A stretch of 64,000 nt of DNA. Source: Ananas comosus. Taxonomy: Eukaryota; Streptophyta; Magnoliopsida; Poales; Bromeliaceae. Shown in pieces: positions 46,391 through 59,358 of this stretch (position 1 is the first letter of the stretch; each line of letters begins with the position of its first letter). The position numbers were made by a program, and so were the translations under genes. Under the pieces are notes generated by a model. The model made no database searches, was not told where the DNA came from, and was given only the letters and a program-made list of their open reading frames with translations. The stretch lies in the NCBI RefSeq assembly GCF_001540865.1, contig NC_033632.1, positions 1,086,478 through 1,150,477 of the forward strand, written 5' to 3'.

Positions 46391-47029
46391 ATCGCCAAAA
46401 TTTTTTTTTTTTTTTGAGAAAATAGGTAGCAAGCTACCTGCTTCATTCATTAGGTCAAATGAACTGAGTATACAAGTTGGAGGCAGCTTGGGCCTCCGAG
46501 AGAACGGCAAAAGGTTGAAAAAAGAAGTAAGAAAGAAGAAAAAAGAAAGAAGAGTGGAACAACAAGGGAAGGTACATAGGGCATCAAAGCATAGTGGTCC
46601 AAGTGCTGATCAGTAGTTTGAGCCGTTGAAGGGACCCGGAGACCGCGGGCGACTTTCCATTGAAAATAAAATTGTTTCTATCGTCCAGATTACCCACCAA
46701 GTTGCAGCTAGAATGATCAAGCGTCGGTTTCTCGTCGTGGCGACAGGTAGTTTAGTACTTTCGGTCCAGAGACCTAAAGCGTCGTCAGTACTGCTGACGT
46801 TCGCATCCAATCTTCCCATACTAAGAAGAAGATATCTGACGTAAACGCAGTCGCTGAAAAGGTGGTCGCAGCTTTCCGTTAGGACTGCGCAGAAAGTACA
46901 GTTCTGATCTACGCACATGCCGCGGGTGAGCAGTCTGTCGGCGGTGGGAAGTCTTTTTCTAAAAAGCAGCCAAATAAAGATCTTAATTTTGACGGGAACT
47001 TTCAGCTTCCAAATAAAGATCGCCAAAAT
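46391..47029 (-). mobile_element. 5'-truncated LINE with target-site duplication
   Basis: On the minus strand a reverse-transcriptase zinc-binding domain (IWKLKVPVKIKIFIWLLFRK, RLPTADRLLTRG, C..C...C..H..C) runs to TWWVIWTIETILFSMES, then a 3' UTR, the tail GAATGAAGCAGGTAGCTTGC / TACCTATTTTCTC and an A run. The whole is bracketed by the direct repeat ATCGCCAAAAT (46391-46401 and 47019-47029). The insertion is about 620 bp: classic target-primed reverse transcription with 5' truncation. The open frame at 46610-47026 is its coding part. Confidence 0.92.
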
Positions 47030-47184
47030 AAAATTGATCTACTGATTTGACTCTATCTCATCTCCCTCACCACATGGTGCATCTCAATGATTTTTTTTCC
47101 ACGCCCCCCTTATAATTAAGTTGTTCGATGGTTACATCAATTAATAAATTTTTAGTGACACACTCCCCAGTGTCACGCTACTCT

Positions 47185-47469
47185 CACGTGTACCCAAACC
47201 ACATGCACCGATGCACACTCACTCACGGAGTAGAACCACCAGCCAACCGCATCCGGCCACGTGTCATAAAACTCCCCAAGCAAAGTCTTGGGACGACACG
47301 TGTCCGTACACCACTTTCACTACGTCCCCTTTCTCCGCACCGGATCTCGCGGGCCCCACTCGTTCCTCAATTTCTCTACATATCTCGTTGTACAAAACAC
47401 CACAATCTCGTACGTGGCAGGTTTCTAGTGGCTGTTTGAAATTCTATATACAAGATTACTTGCCACGTG
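47185..47469 (+). promoter_or_regulatory. Cluster of ACGTG (G-box/ABRE-like) motifs upstream of the RabGAP
   Basis: CACGTG occurs at 47185, 47258, 47297 and 47464, and ACGTGG at 47412; several extend to CACGTGTC, the ABA-response-type core. A further CACGTGTCG is at 47939 in intron 1. ACGTG cores are bound by plant bZIP and bHLH factors. The cluster lies 390-675 bp upstream of the RabGAP ATG. Confidence 0.6.
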
Positions 47470-47858
47470 TCTCGGATAGGAATCTTATGCAGTATGGGTT
47501 GCAGGGGATCCGTCGTCGTTTCCGCAAACCACTCCAAAATGCCTACGAGGACGCTAGTACATCATCACACTACACTAAACGCGGCCCCTATCTCGGAATA
47601 AGTAGCGGGATAACTATTCCCTATTCCGCATTTCCCCCTCGCTTCGATCGGAATAACTATTCCCCCTCCCAAATCTCCGATTCTCCTCTCTCTCTCCGCC
47701 CCCAACCCCAAAACCCTAGCCGCCGCTTCTCTAGGGAGACGCGCAATCCGAAGACCACCGAGTCCAAATCGAAGAATCGGGGCGGAATAGCGGGAGAATA
47801 GCGAGGAATAGCCCCCGCGGAGGCTGAATTAGGGGCGGGGGTGGGGGAGGGGGAGGAT

Positions 47859-50800
47859 ATGAAGGGGAAAAGCTTGCCCCTTATCACCTTCGAGCATAAG
47901 AGGTGCGTGGTGTTGTTTCCTCTCCTTGATCTGCTACTCACGTGTCGATGGATCCGCTTTTCGCGGGATCAATGGGATTTGAGTTTATTTTTTACCCATT
48001 TTTTACGGATTTTTTTTAATCGTAAGGGGGGGTCTTCGTTATTGGATATTTTCGATTTTGTTTAAAACTTTCCCCCCTTTGATTCCGGACAATGTAGCTC
48101 GCGATCTTCGTCGATTTGATCCGGATTTATAAGCGGAAAGTTGGTGGGATACTGAGGACTAACCCTAGATCCCCAAAATGGGAATCTAGGGTTTTTGGGA
48201 CGATGGATTGTGTAATTTGGACGTCGTATTGGTGCCGTTGTTCGAATTAGAGTTCTATGGCAGTTGAATTGAGGTAAAAAAAAATTGATTCTTGTCGCAC
48301 GATTTCGATCGGAATACTCTTCGTTTCTGATGATTTGGGGATCTGAATCAGGGATGCTTACGGGTTTGCGGTGCGGCCTCAACACTTGCAGAGGTACCGA
48401 GAGTATGCCAACATCTACAAGGTGGAAATCCTGGTCATCAAAATTTAATTCCTTTTCCCCCTTATTTTTCTGTGATTTATTTAGATTTTGTTATCGTCTT
48501 TTGTGGTTTTAGGAGGAAGAAGAGGAGAGATCAGATAGATGGAAGGACTTTCTAGAACGCCAGGCTGAAGCTTCTAGAATACCTTCGGAAGATTCTTCTG
48601 GAGAGGACATCAAAATCACGCCTTCGCATGAAGAAGAAGGAATCCCAGTAGAAAACACTGATGAAATCGAGAATGGACCAGAGAAGGAGAATGTGGAAAA
48701 GGAGGAAAAGGAACACAAGCTTCAAATTTGGGCTCAAATTAGGCCTTCCCTCAGCTCCATTGATCAGATGATGAGCCTTAGGATAAAGAAGAGGAAGAAA
48801 TCCTCTGGTGGTGGGTCCCATCTTGCTCCCATAGAGGAGGCAAAGCAATCAGAGGATTCCGACGATGAGTTCTATGACGCGGAGAAGATCGACCCAAACC
48901 AAGAAGTGCTTTCGGGGGGCGAGGGTGGCAATTCTGATTCAAATTTGAATTCGAATGGAGAAAGCCAAGAGGCCCTCCACCCGTGGAAGGAAGAGTTAGA
49001 ATGCTTAGTCCGTGGGGGTCTACCAATGGCCCTTAGAGGAGAGGTGAAGTTACTGGTTGCTACTGTTCTTGCTTGATATTTGATTTGGGAATTCAGGCTT
49101 TTGCTTAATTGTGTTTCTTTGGTGGCTATTTAGTTATGGCAAGCATTTGTGAGTGTCGGAACTCGCAGGGTGGAGGGGTATTACAACAGTCTGCTCGCTC
49201 GAGAAGTTAATACTAAAGGAAATAATGTTCATGTCCCTGTGCCTTTGAATGATGCTAATAGCCAACCAAAAGTACCAAATGGAGTTGGATCAGAAAAATG
49301 GAAAGGGCAGATAGAAAAGGTTGGTAGATGTGTGGATATTGAAAGAGAAAAAGAAAAATATATAACTAATTTGTTGATTGATTAATTTGTTTACTTTCCG
49401 GTATTACAGGATTTGCCAAGAACATTTCCAGGTCATCCAGCTCTAGATGAAGATGGGAGGAATGCTTTGAGACGGTTACTGACGGCATATGCTAGGCATA
49501 ACCCGTCTGTTGGGTATTGCCAGGTACTTCAGTTTCTAAATCTTGATTTTATTATAGTACCTTGATTCTCATGACTAAAATACAGGAAACTCCATTGTCG
49601 ATATCACAAGTTTCACATTTACCTCCAAGTTTTCTAAACCTTTGTTTTACCTTGTTGACCTATGAGCAAAAGCGAAGATATTATCGAACATCATAACAAA
49701 GAAGAAAGATTGTCACTTAGGGGCATCATGTGTATTCCAGTGATTTGGGGCGGGGATACGGAAATCATAATATTCACAGGGGTTTGCCTTCAATAATAAT
49801 TTGATATCAAAGGGTTTTCACTGCAATAGTAATTTTTCCTCTGTATTTCACTTTCCTCTTATTATTTATATGATAAATTTGATATAATTGCTGCAGGCTA
49901 TGAACTTTTTTGCCGGTTTACTACTATTACTGATGCCTGAGGAAAATGCATTTTGGTAAGTGGTATTGTACCTCCTCTCAATTATGCAACTGCTTGTAGA
50001 ATTATCACTTTTGAAATTATGTTGAACTGTGTGTTTGATACCTCAGGACTTTAACAGGCATCATTGATGACTACTTTGATGGTTATTACTCAGAGGAGAT
50101 GATTGAATCTCAGGTGCTGTCTACCGTCAGTTACTTCACTATTTTCAGCATGTTTAGCGTTTTTTTTTCCCCTGAGAACTATTTTACATGGAACCTTCTA
50201 GATTCTATAATATAAAAAGCAGAACCAAAGAGAAGATCCTTCTGTAGTTTCACCTTGTGGACAATCTGTTAACTACACTTCCACATGTATAGCTCCTAAA
50301 GCACCACTTGGATTATTTTTCAGGTTGATCAGCTTGTTTTAGAGGAATTAGTCCGTGAGAGATTTCCAAAACTAGGTTTGCATCTTATAAAATATGGACT
50401 GTATTTTTCTGTCCCTAAATAACTAATAAAATTGGAAACATTAAAATGTTTTAATGATTCCTTGTTTCTTGGTTGCAGTAAACCATCTTGATTATCTTGG
50501 AGTTCAGGTTGCATGGGTTACGGGGCCATGGTTCCTTTCCATCTACATGAATATGCTTCCTTGGGAAAGTGGTCAGGTTTTTTCTTAGTTATATGATTAA
50601 TTCTATAAATAGGAAGTTGTATTCTTCATTTTTCGTAATTTGCTTGTTTGTTTAGCTGTTCTAAACATTGCAGATTAATACCTGTTTCATAAAAACTTTT
50701 TTCCCCACTTATTTCAGTGCTTCGTGTGTGGGATGTGCTTTTATTCGATGGGAATCGCGTAATGCTCTTCAGAACAGCACTTGCTCTTATGGAGTTATAT

Positions 50801-53800
50801 GGTACTGGGTATACTACTTCTACTGTATGATAGTTTTAGCATTTGACAAGTAATTGATGTTAAAATATATGGGCAGTTCCTATACTTTCAAGGTATTGCA
50901 ACATTGTGCTGAACTATCCTGCATACACAATATCTGACATCTGTTACATCACATGTGCATTGCATGAACCTTTCCTGTAAAACGGCCATTTTAACCCTTC
51001 ATTTACTGGAGGAGGTTTAAATGGTTTTTAACAAGAAAGGATCACACATTCAGAGTGTGACTTAATGGATGTAACATGCTCTGAATGGCAAACACGAAGG
51101 CAATTTAATTGCAATATATTCAGAATTTCAGCAACTACATTGTCTGAATGGCAAGTTCAGGGACTAGGTGCATGTTTGACTAGTTCTAAATGACAAGTTT
51201 AGGGACTAAGCACATGTTTGAATTAGCTCCTGCTACTACTTTTAGTTGCAGTCACCTCTAATAGAGCCTTTGCCAAATAGAAAGTCTAGTGCTTCTACTG
51301 TGCCAGGAAATAAGAATTTAACGTTGAGGCCCAAAAGTAGGAGCTCCAATTTGGGTTACTGATTTTCTGCAAAGAAAGCTGGAGAACTTCAACATAATGC
51401 TTCTCCTATTAGCACTACTCGAACAACACTTATATACAATAGTAGTATACTGCAGGGCGAAGGAGGCCCTAAGTTGCAGGATCATAAAAGTACAGGGACT
51501 ACTCACCTATTTTAACCAATAATCAACGGCTACAGTTATCTTCAGTCATTAAGAGTGCAATTCCTTATTCATTGTTACGCATCTATGTGTAGGCCCGGCA
51601 CTTGTCACTACAAAAGATGCTGGAGATGCAGTTACCCTGTTGCAATCTCTGGCTGGTTCTACTTTTGACAGTAGCCAGCTTGTACTCACTGCTTGCATGG
51701 GATATCAAACGGTTAATGAACTAAAACTTCAAGAATTAAGAAATAAGCATCGGCCCTCTGTTTTAGCTGCAATGGAGGAAAGGTCGAGAGGGCTTCGAGT
51801 TTTTAAGGATTCAAAAGGCCTCGCAACTAAGTTATATAGTTTCAAAAGAAACCCTGAGCCACTTGTTTCAGAAGCAAATTCGAAAGAAGGATTGAATGAC
51901 ATTAATGGAAACAGGGATGCATTGGAATCTGATTCACCCACTATAGATTGTATAGTTAGTGGTTTGGAAGTTGATTCTGAAGTGGACTCTTTGCCTGATC
52001 TCCAAGAACAGGTAATCTTCTTGTTTTATCCGTTGAATGTTTTTTTGTTTCTTTTCTCGAGAGCACACAATGGTGTTATTGACAATGCAAAATTATGGAG
52101 CAATGAGATGATTACAACTACTAAGACATTACAATTTGGTGTCCTGAAATTTGCTGGAGTTTGGTAGATTTCTTTTCTAGACATGAAGAAATATATGTCT
52201 GAATCTTTTTCTATTGAGCAAATATATGTCTGAATCTTTTTCTATTGAGCAGGGGATCAAACTTTGTGCAAGTATAATGTATATGCTAAGCTTGTTTTTG
52301 TTTTCCTCCGCAGGTGACGTGGTTGAAGGTTGAGTTGTGCAGATTGCTGGAGGAGAAAAGGTCAGCAGTGCTCGGGTTCGTGACTTCAGTTCTCACATAT
52401 TAATTATTATCCTAGGTATATTATGAGCTATCTTTCTTGGAGGAACTAACTCTTCTGGATTTTTCTCATTTATATCCCAAGAAAATGCAAATTATGTCTC
52501 ATCAGATATTCGTTAAGTTGCAATGTTTTCTGACAGAAGTTATAATCTAAGTTTCATTTAGTGAATGTTTTTTTTTTTTTTTCCACCAGAGCTGAGGAGT
52601 TAGAGACAGCATTAATGGAGATGGTCAAACAGGATAACAGACGTCAGCTGAGTGCAAAGGTAATGTGCAAAAGTAGAAATAGCAGCAAATCAATATCTAT
52701 ACTTAATAAAATATAAAGTTGAGGAACTAGAGGATTTCTCTGATTTTTCACCTTGTGGACAGTTCATAAATTATGTTTGTGCCTTGTGTGCATAATTCCT
52801 GAAAGTGTCATGTAGATGATTTTCCATATTATGATTTTTCTTAAGACATCTAGATTCAGGGCTATGAGTAGGAATGTAACTGAGACAAGCTTGTTGCCTA
52901 ATTTTCTCTTGAAACTTATCTTTAATTGCCTTTATCTTTTATTTTTAAACTCATTAATTTTTTTACGACCTAGCTATGTGCCAATGAATCCTACAAAAGC
53001 AATTTGCAGTTTCATGGCGACTACCTAATGCTTTTTACATATGTTACTTGTATAATAGGTTGAACAATTAGAGCAAGAGGTATCTGAGCTGCGCCAGGCA
53101 CTATCCGACAAGCAAGAGCAAGAACGTGCCATGCTTCAAGTGAGATCATGCTCTGATTTTCCCCTTTTTTTCCTGATCCTTTTCTGGGGGTGAAAAATAT
53201 GGCTAGTCCCTGTACTATCATAATACAAGTGACTAGGTCCCTGAACTTGTCACTGAAAGCTATGCACTTCTATTCATCTGTGAAAAATCTATGTTTCCCT
53301 TGTAAAATGACCTTTTTACCCTTATGAAACAGTTTTCTTGTTTCAGTGTAAACTATAATAAGGTTAAACAAAGTTAATTTATAGGAAATGTGATGTGTTG
53401 TCAAATCCTTTTTTTTCTACATTTACTACATGACTAATATACACTGATTGATTATTTATTATTTACAAAGGTCTTGATGCGGGTCGAACAAGAGCAGAAA
53501 GTGACAGAGGATGCTCGCATATATGCTGAACAAGATGCTGCTGCTCAACGATACGCTACTCATGTTCTCCAGGTTCTTTTGAATATTTGTTCTTCCAGTT
53601 AATTATCGATAATCACCATACTTTTTATGCTTATTTTTAAGAGAATTAGGTCCACAGATGCTTAGTCTTCTGCATATTTGGGCAGTTGACCATTTGAGTG
53701 AAAAAGAGAGGCTAATTTCTTGGTTATCTATTGCATACGAAACCCCTTCTTTATGATATACTTAAAATTATGTAACGAGAATGCCTGTCCTTAAGTAGCT

Positions 53801-55255
53801 TACCGCCATATGTTAGCATATGATGAGTGAAGCATCAAAGGACCTCCGTATTTTGGGGAGTTCTAAAGCATCAAGGCAGTTGTGTTGGGAGAATACATTC
53901 CTCAAACCAGGCCTTTAACATTTATATCTGCTTATTCTATTATGCACTTCCTGTGCATATTTATCCATCATTATCAGATACATGCAGGAGAAGTACGAAG
54001 AGACGATGGCTTTACTCGCACAAATGGAGAACAGGGCTGTGATGGCAGAAACCATGTTGGAGGCTACACTGCAGTATCAGTCTAGCCAACTCAAAGCAGC
54101 ACAACCTTCGAGTCCTTCACCAAGGTATCCCTGTCATTTGATTTGCCAAGTTAATGATATCTAGTATCATCCTTTCTGCTGTTATATATGTTATCTGGGC
54201 AAGCTAAGCTCGTCTTGACTTTAAAATGCCAGCAAGGCGGCTAGTCAATGCCGTGAGAGGTAGGCTTGAACTTGGCATGGCTCAGTTCGCCACATTATCA
54301 AGCTCTCTCAAAATTGGCCCATTAGGCTTGATAGTGAGTGACAGCAAAAAAAAGGGAAAATGGGAGGGTAGAGGTTTTGGCCGGTGGCAGGCCCTCGTTT
54401 GATCTTGACAAAAAAATCACTGTCTCGATCTGGTTCACCCTGTCGTGCATGGATTACCCATAACATCTCCCTCTGTCCCATCTGTATGTTCAATTTATAC
54501 CATCCACTAGATTATAACCTTTTCTGATTTTAGAATTCTTGTCTTTAAAATTATTATTATGGAATATGAAAGTAGAGATGAGTTGGTCGGTGTGATTGAA
54601 CAGCACACTTCACTCTTTCATGAAATGGCTGCATTGTTACCTTCCTCGTCCTTCTTTTTTTATTTTCTTATTTTTGATTTTTTTGGTCGCAGAACTCCGA
54701 CCCAGGATCTTTCTCCTGCGCAAATGACCCAAGACTCATCTCTAGCTATTCCTCCCCGAAGAATAAGTTTGCTTTCGAGACCATTTGGACTTGGGTGGCG
54801 CGATAAGAACAAGGTTAGTTTGTTACTGCTTATATTGATGTCTATAATTGTTTTTCTTAGGGACATGAAAATCTGAGCTACACTTTAAGAATCCAACCAT
54901 CAAGTTATCCGATCCACAGCATATTTCTTTTATTTAGAATTAAACTATAAATTTCCTCATTAGTTTGGTCCTGATTTTAGTCAGCATTTCAGAATTAACA
55001 AGCCAGCCCCTGAAGTTCTTAATTTGTTAAATTTCAGTAGCTTTCACCTTTTTTTTTTTCCTCCTTCAACCGGAAATTACCGTATTTGTAGAATGTTAAC
55101 CATAATGCATCAAAATTTAGGGCAAACCAAGTAACTCGGAGGAGCCTGCTGAACAAAAGAACACTAGCGATGGGGAACAGAGCGTCCAAACGCCCGAGAA
55201 AGTAATGAATGGACACCAAGAAGCAGAAAAAGTTGAACTTACCGATGGAAAGTGA
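47859..55255 (+). CDS. TBC-domain Rab GTPase-activating protein with coiled coil
   Basis: Eighteen exons: 47859-47902, 48352-48421, 48513-49043, 49134-49319, 49410-49523, 49897-49955, 50047-50113, 50324-50375, 50479-50571, 50718-50801, 51593-52011, 52314-52375, 52590-52659, 53059-53139, 53471-53572, 53988-54124, 54693-54813, 55121-55255. All are GT-AG and in phase; 808 residues. The start MKGKSLPLITFEHKRDAYGF matches plant relatives. An acidic, low-complexity stretch (residues 60-195) precedes the TBC domain (about 204-455). Both catalytic fingers are present: the arginine finger in IEKDLPR (R281) and the glutamine finger in VGYCQ (Q315), so GAP activity towards a Rab is expected. Residues about 575-710 form a Glu/Gln/Leu-rich coiled coil, followed by a Ser/Pro-rich tail. 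Its Rab and location cannot be told. The gene appears intact and converges on the WRKY gene. Confidence 0.95.
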
Positions 55256-55360
55256 GAAGCACATAAATCTTATGCCTCTACTCATATTTATTTCAGAGGG
55301 CGTGCACAAATTGTAAAAATGGATCAAAGTGTAGCGGCTCGCACCTTAGCTTGTACTAAG

Positions 55361-55384
55361 AGAGAGAGAGAGAGAGAGAGAGAG
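55361..55384 (+). repeat. (GA)n microsatellite
   Basis: About twelve GA units some 105 bp after the RabGAP stop codon, probably in its 3' untranslated region. Confidence 0.9.
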
Positions 55385-56374
55385 TGAGAGTAATGCTTTT
55401 ATAGGTTCCTCTAATATTGTTGTTGTAATTTGTGGACACAAGCAGAAGCTAAATTATTACTTATTTAGTTTATTATCGTTAATAAATATTTTTAAGTTAT
55501 GAAGAGAGAGGTAAGATACATTGTAGTAATGCCACAGCTAAATCATTAATTGATTGCGTTATTCTTTGCTCTGAAGGAAGTGGCTGTTGTTGTCGTTTTT
55601 TTTGGTTCTTTTTTGTCTCGTGGTTGTTTCGGAATAAAACGTGGATATCAGTCATTATTTAGCTAATAACTAAATGCTTTTGCTCTATAGATTGTTTAGC
55701 TAATTACTAAATGCTTTTGCTCTATAGAAATTTTTTTTTTCCCTCCTTTAAATTACTTCGTGTTGGATCTTCTTCTCTCGTCGACACCCATCTGAGTCAA
55801 TAGGTCTCCGTGGGAAAACAAATTGAGAAAAAAAAAGGAAAGTAAAAATAAGAAAAGAGGGGGCGAGGAGAGAGAGAAAGAAAGAATAGTTTACAGAGAA
55901 AGAAACAAAAGGTTGGGTGGGGAATGGGAGAAAGAAAAGAGAGAGAAAGAATAGTCTACAGAGCTTCAGCCTCAGCTGTTACTAACATCCTGAAACAGTA
56001 AGAAATTATACATATTACCAGCAATATTCATACAACAAAAAAGAAAAAAAGAAAAAAAATCAAAGTTTCTCTGTCACTTGTAGTAATATTCACTTGTAGA
56101 AATATTCAACATAAAGATCTCTAGCTTACTAATGTGACATTTAAGAGGAATAGATGATAAAAAGCTAACCAGTGTTTGTCAAATATACTGTAACAAATTC
56201 TCTTTGCTACAAATATGGAAATTATTTGCCCTCTGGCGACAATCCTTTGTATAGAAAACATACTTTATGAGGTATGTTAACAACTCCCATATTGTTAGAG
56301 ATATGTGGGATAAGTTAGAGGTTTTTTTTTTTTACCTCTTTTTTATTTTTCTTTCTCTTCATCTGTTCTTATCC
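55385..56374. other. Convergent intergenic spacer between RabGAP and WRKY genes
   Basis: Both flanking genes end here, so it should hold two 3' UTRs. A 36-bp direct repeat (TTTAGCTAAT.ACTAAATGCTTTTGCTC) is at 55657-55727. An A/G-rich stretch covers 55825-55965. No gene is recognised. Confidence 0.45.
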
Positions 56375-58575
56375 TCATGGGTTAGCAAGCGAGGTTCTGA
56401 GGGAACTGGATTCATTCTTCTTGGTCGGCATTCCGTGGTTATGCTCGCCCTCGTACGTTGTCACGAACGAGGCCGAATCATCCGACGCTCTCTCGACGTA
56501 CTTTCGCACGTTGCATTTTGGACTGGTGCATCTGTAGTAGCTTCTGCCAAAAATAACATTAAAACAGAAGGAAGATGAGCTAGTTCATTCATTCTTTAGG
56601 ATGATCGAAAGATTACAGTTTACTTATTCCTAATAAAAGAAATAGACCCTTATCATTTCCTCAACTGGAATTGCCAAGTTCATATGTACTGTTCCAGATG
56701 TAGTAACTACTTACACAACTATTTTGTATACAATCTTGATGACAGTAAATACTTTCGTCAGTAAACTCTCGCTGTAAACGAGAAACGAATGATAATACGT
56801 TTACCTCGGATACGAATTTCCCTTTACGACCTTCTGCCCGTATTTTCTCCAATGAAAGCCGTCTCCTGAGACGTCGGATTCCACCAAATTTTGCGCCGCA
56901 GAATGAGGCTCGACAAAAGCTGCTGCTGCGCTGCCTCCGCTTAACTGATCATCCTTCTTCCTGATAGAATAAAGAGCTCATTAAGCATGACATGTTTTTC
57001 CAACATAAACTAGTTAGAAGAGAAGGGGAAAAGAAAAACGAATTCGAATGAAAACAATTCTACTTTGACATACCTTCTCTTGTAATCAGGTTTATCTTTA
57101 CTAAACCCTGCTGTTGCTCCTCCAAGCTCACTGCTATTCTCACCAATTTTGAAATCGCCATGAAACCCGTCAGAACTTGAAGAACTATTTGGGAGATAAA
57201 CATGCCCATGATAATTCTTAATCCCGCGAAAACCCTCATCAACTTTGTTCTCCAATCTTAAAGCATGTGAACTATTCTCCTCAACCACAGGATTATTACC
57301 ACATTGTGTATTGCCACTCTCTTTTCCACACTCAGTAGAGCTAGAGCCTTGCCTTTGAGTACCCAACAGTAATTTCTTCGAAGATTGCGGCTTAGGATGA
57401 TTGTGCTCACCGGTATACACGATTTCAGTTACTTGCCCATCGAGCGATCTCTCCACCTTCTTTCTCACCGGGCAGTTTGGGTGCGTGCATTTGTAGTAAC
57501 TTCGCGGAAATTCGCTTCCTTTCACTTGCTTTTGCCCGTACTTTCGCCAGTTATAACCGTCATAAGAAATTCGATCCGCGCCATTGCTAGGTTGTTGCAC
57601 ATTTTCTTGTTCAATATTGCGCGGAACAAAATTCGACGGATCGGAGATTTGGTACATACTGATATCCACTTGCGCAGTTGAATTGCCGTGGGGATTTTGA
57701 TTTATATGTTCAGAAATTTGAACTGGGGCCGGTTTTTCTGTCGCCACTTGTTGATGGGTTGCATCAAAGTTTCCCTGATCGCGTAATAAACCATTAACCA
57801 AAGTGAGATTTTACGAAGAGGGTTCAACTGATCAAGATCGTCTGAAACTTTCGAGACCGAGAAATTAAGGCGCGAAGAACAATACTCACCAAATTGGCCA
57901 AGAACGAAGCGATGTTTTTCGACACTGCTTTTGCCGTAGGTTTGTATAAGATAGCTGCCGATTTGGATTCCGATTTTAGAGTAACAACAGATGCCTTGTC
58001 GGACAAATGATTACAGACACCTGAATCTGATGCATCATCCTGCAAAAATTTTACTACTATATGTCAAAGTGATCAAATCTGCAAATCTATTTAAACTTGA
58101 AAGCTGTTTTTTTGAAGAATCATCGATGGCTTTTTTGTTAAAATCGTCAGTACAGCAGCTAGCTTTTGCTTTTGGGACCCGAAAACTTAATATAGTTCGC
58201 TCCACAACAAAAGCTCCAAAATTATCGTTTAGCCTGTATAACCTATTTCGAGAAGCTTCTGCTTCTTTCTAGAGTAGAGAAGCTGTTCTACAAGCCAAAA
58301 GCAACAGGCATCCAAGTATGTCTGAAACGGGAAAAAAAAAAAACAAATTAAAGACCCATCAACCTTACCATGGATGTTGAAATTGCAGCTGAGGATTCTC
58401 TCTGATGGGTTACAGGTCTCAGACTCTTAGGTCTAATTGCAACTGCTGTATCAGAAAGAGTAGTTGTGGGAGAAGCACTTGTGGAGCCAGGAAGTACTTC
58501 TGAGAAGTACCTGGAGCTTGAAAAGGGTCTTGAAGCCACAGGCTTAGAAACAACAATCTTCTGAGTTTCTTGCAT
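56375..58575 (-). CDS. WRKY44: WRKY44/TTG2-type group I WRKY transcription factor
   Basis: Five exons (minus): 58575-58369, 58039-57890, 57774-57074, 56960-56805, 56543-56375, GT-AG and in phase; 460 residues. Two WRKY domains are complete: WRKYGQK at 195-201 with CTHPNC and HNH, and WRKYGQK at 390-396 with CTSPKC and HNH. The C-terminal domain is split by the intron after YPR, as in all group I/II/III WRKY genes. The N-terminus ([38 protein letters not shown]) matches the region typical of Arabidopsis WRKY44 (TTG2), which controls trichome growth and seed-coat mucilage and tannin downstream of the MYB-bHLH-WD40 complex. A KRRKK cluster before the second domain may be a nuclear signal. Both domains bind W-boxes in the family. 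The gene appears intact; the role in this plant is inferred. Confidence 0.93.
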
Positions 58576-59124
58576 TTCCTCCCCCCCCCAACCAATAACT
58601 TGTTACTTGTCCTCCTTTTTCTCTTCCTCACATTCTATTGTATATGGTAACTTCACATAATTAATTTGTCAATGAACTTTAACCAAAGAATACTATCATG
58701 GCTTTTTCTTTCTTTCTTTCTTTTTTTCTTTACTTTATGGTACTGCAAGATCATTACCTGATAATGAGAAGGCCCAGATGTGTTGTTTGTTCACTAGTCC
58801 TGAAAAATCCAAAAGGAAAAAAACAAAGGAAAAGAGATTTGTTTACTCAGAGACAGCATGCTGAAATAATACTGCAAGTAGATTAAAATTGAACAAAACA
58901 CATGTATCTTAGCATGACTAAAGAGGAGAGGTATATAAAAAAAAAAAGAAAATAAATATAAAACCATTTATAATTCTCTGGAGCCATCAATTGCTCCCCA
59001 TCAAAAAAGAGTAAACACTGATTCAAGCTTTGTCTCAAAAATTTTAAAATAAAAATAAACTGCTACTCAACTATCCAATTAAACCATAACCCAGTAAGTT
59101 AAAAAGTTCAAAGAAGCAATTTTT

Positions 59125-59128
<4 letters not shown>

Positions 59129-59160
<32 letters not shown>
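59129..59160. repeat. (CT)n microsatellite
   Basis: About sixteen CT units in the upstream region of the WRKY gene. Confidence 0.95.
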
Positions 59161-59163
<3 letters not shown>

Positions 59164-59358
59164 CACAATAAAATTATACATGTCTAACCATAAAATTGTA
59201 AAAATTAGCCTTCTAAGTTACATAATCTAACTTAAGTGACAAACACATACATATTCACTACTAACCTTCAAAATTATATATATAAAAAAAGCTTAAAAAA
59301 GCTTAAGAAAGCTTGAAAAATGTTAAAAAAAAGGGAAACAAATCGAAGGCTTACTCAC

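Noticed and set aside
47128..47801. Open frames of 103 and 196 residues just before the RabGAP gene
   Set aside because: They lie in the GC-rich promoter and leader, start on non-ATG or weak codons, show no domain, and are low-complexity Pro/Ser/Arg translations.
47841..48065. Extended reading of RabGAP exon 1 (74 residues)
   Set aside because: Reads through the intron 1 donor; splicing at 47902 to 48352 restores the conserved KRDAYGF.
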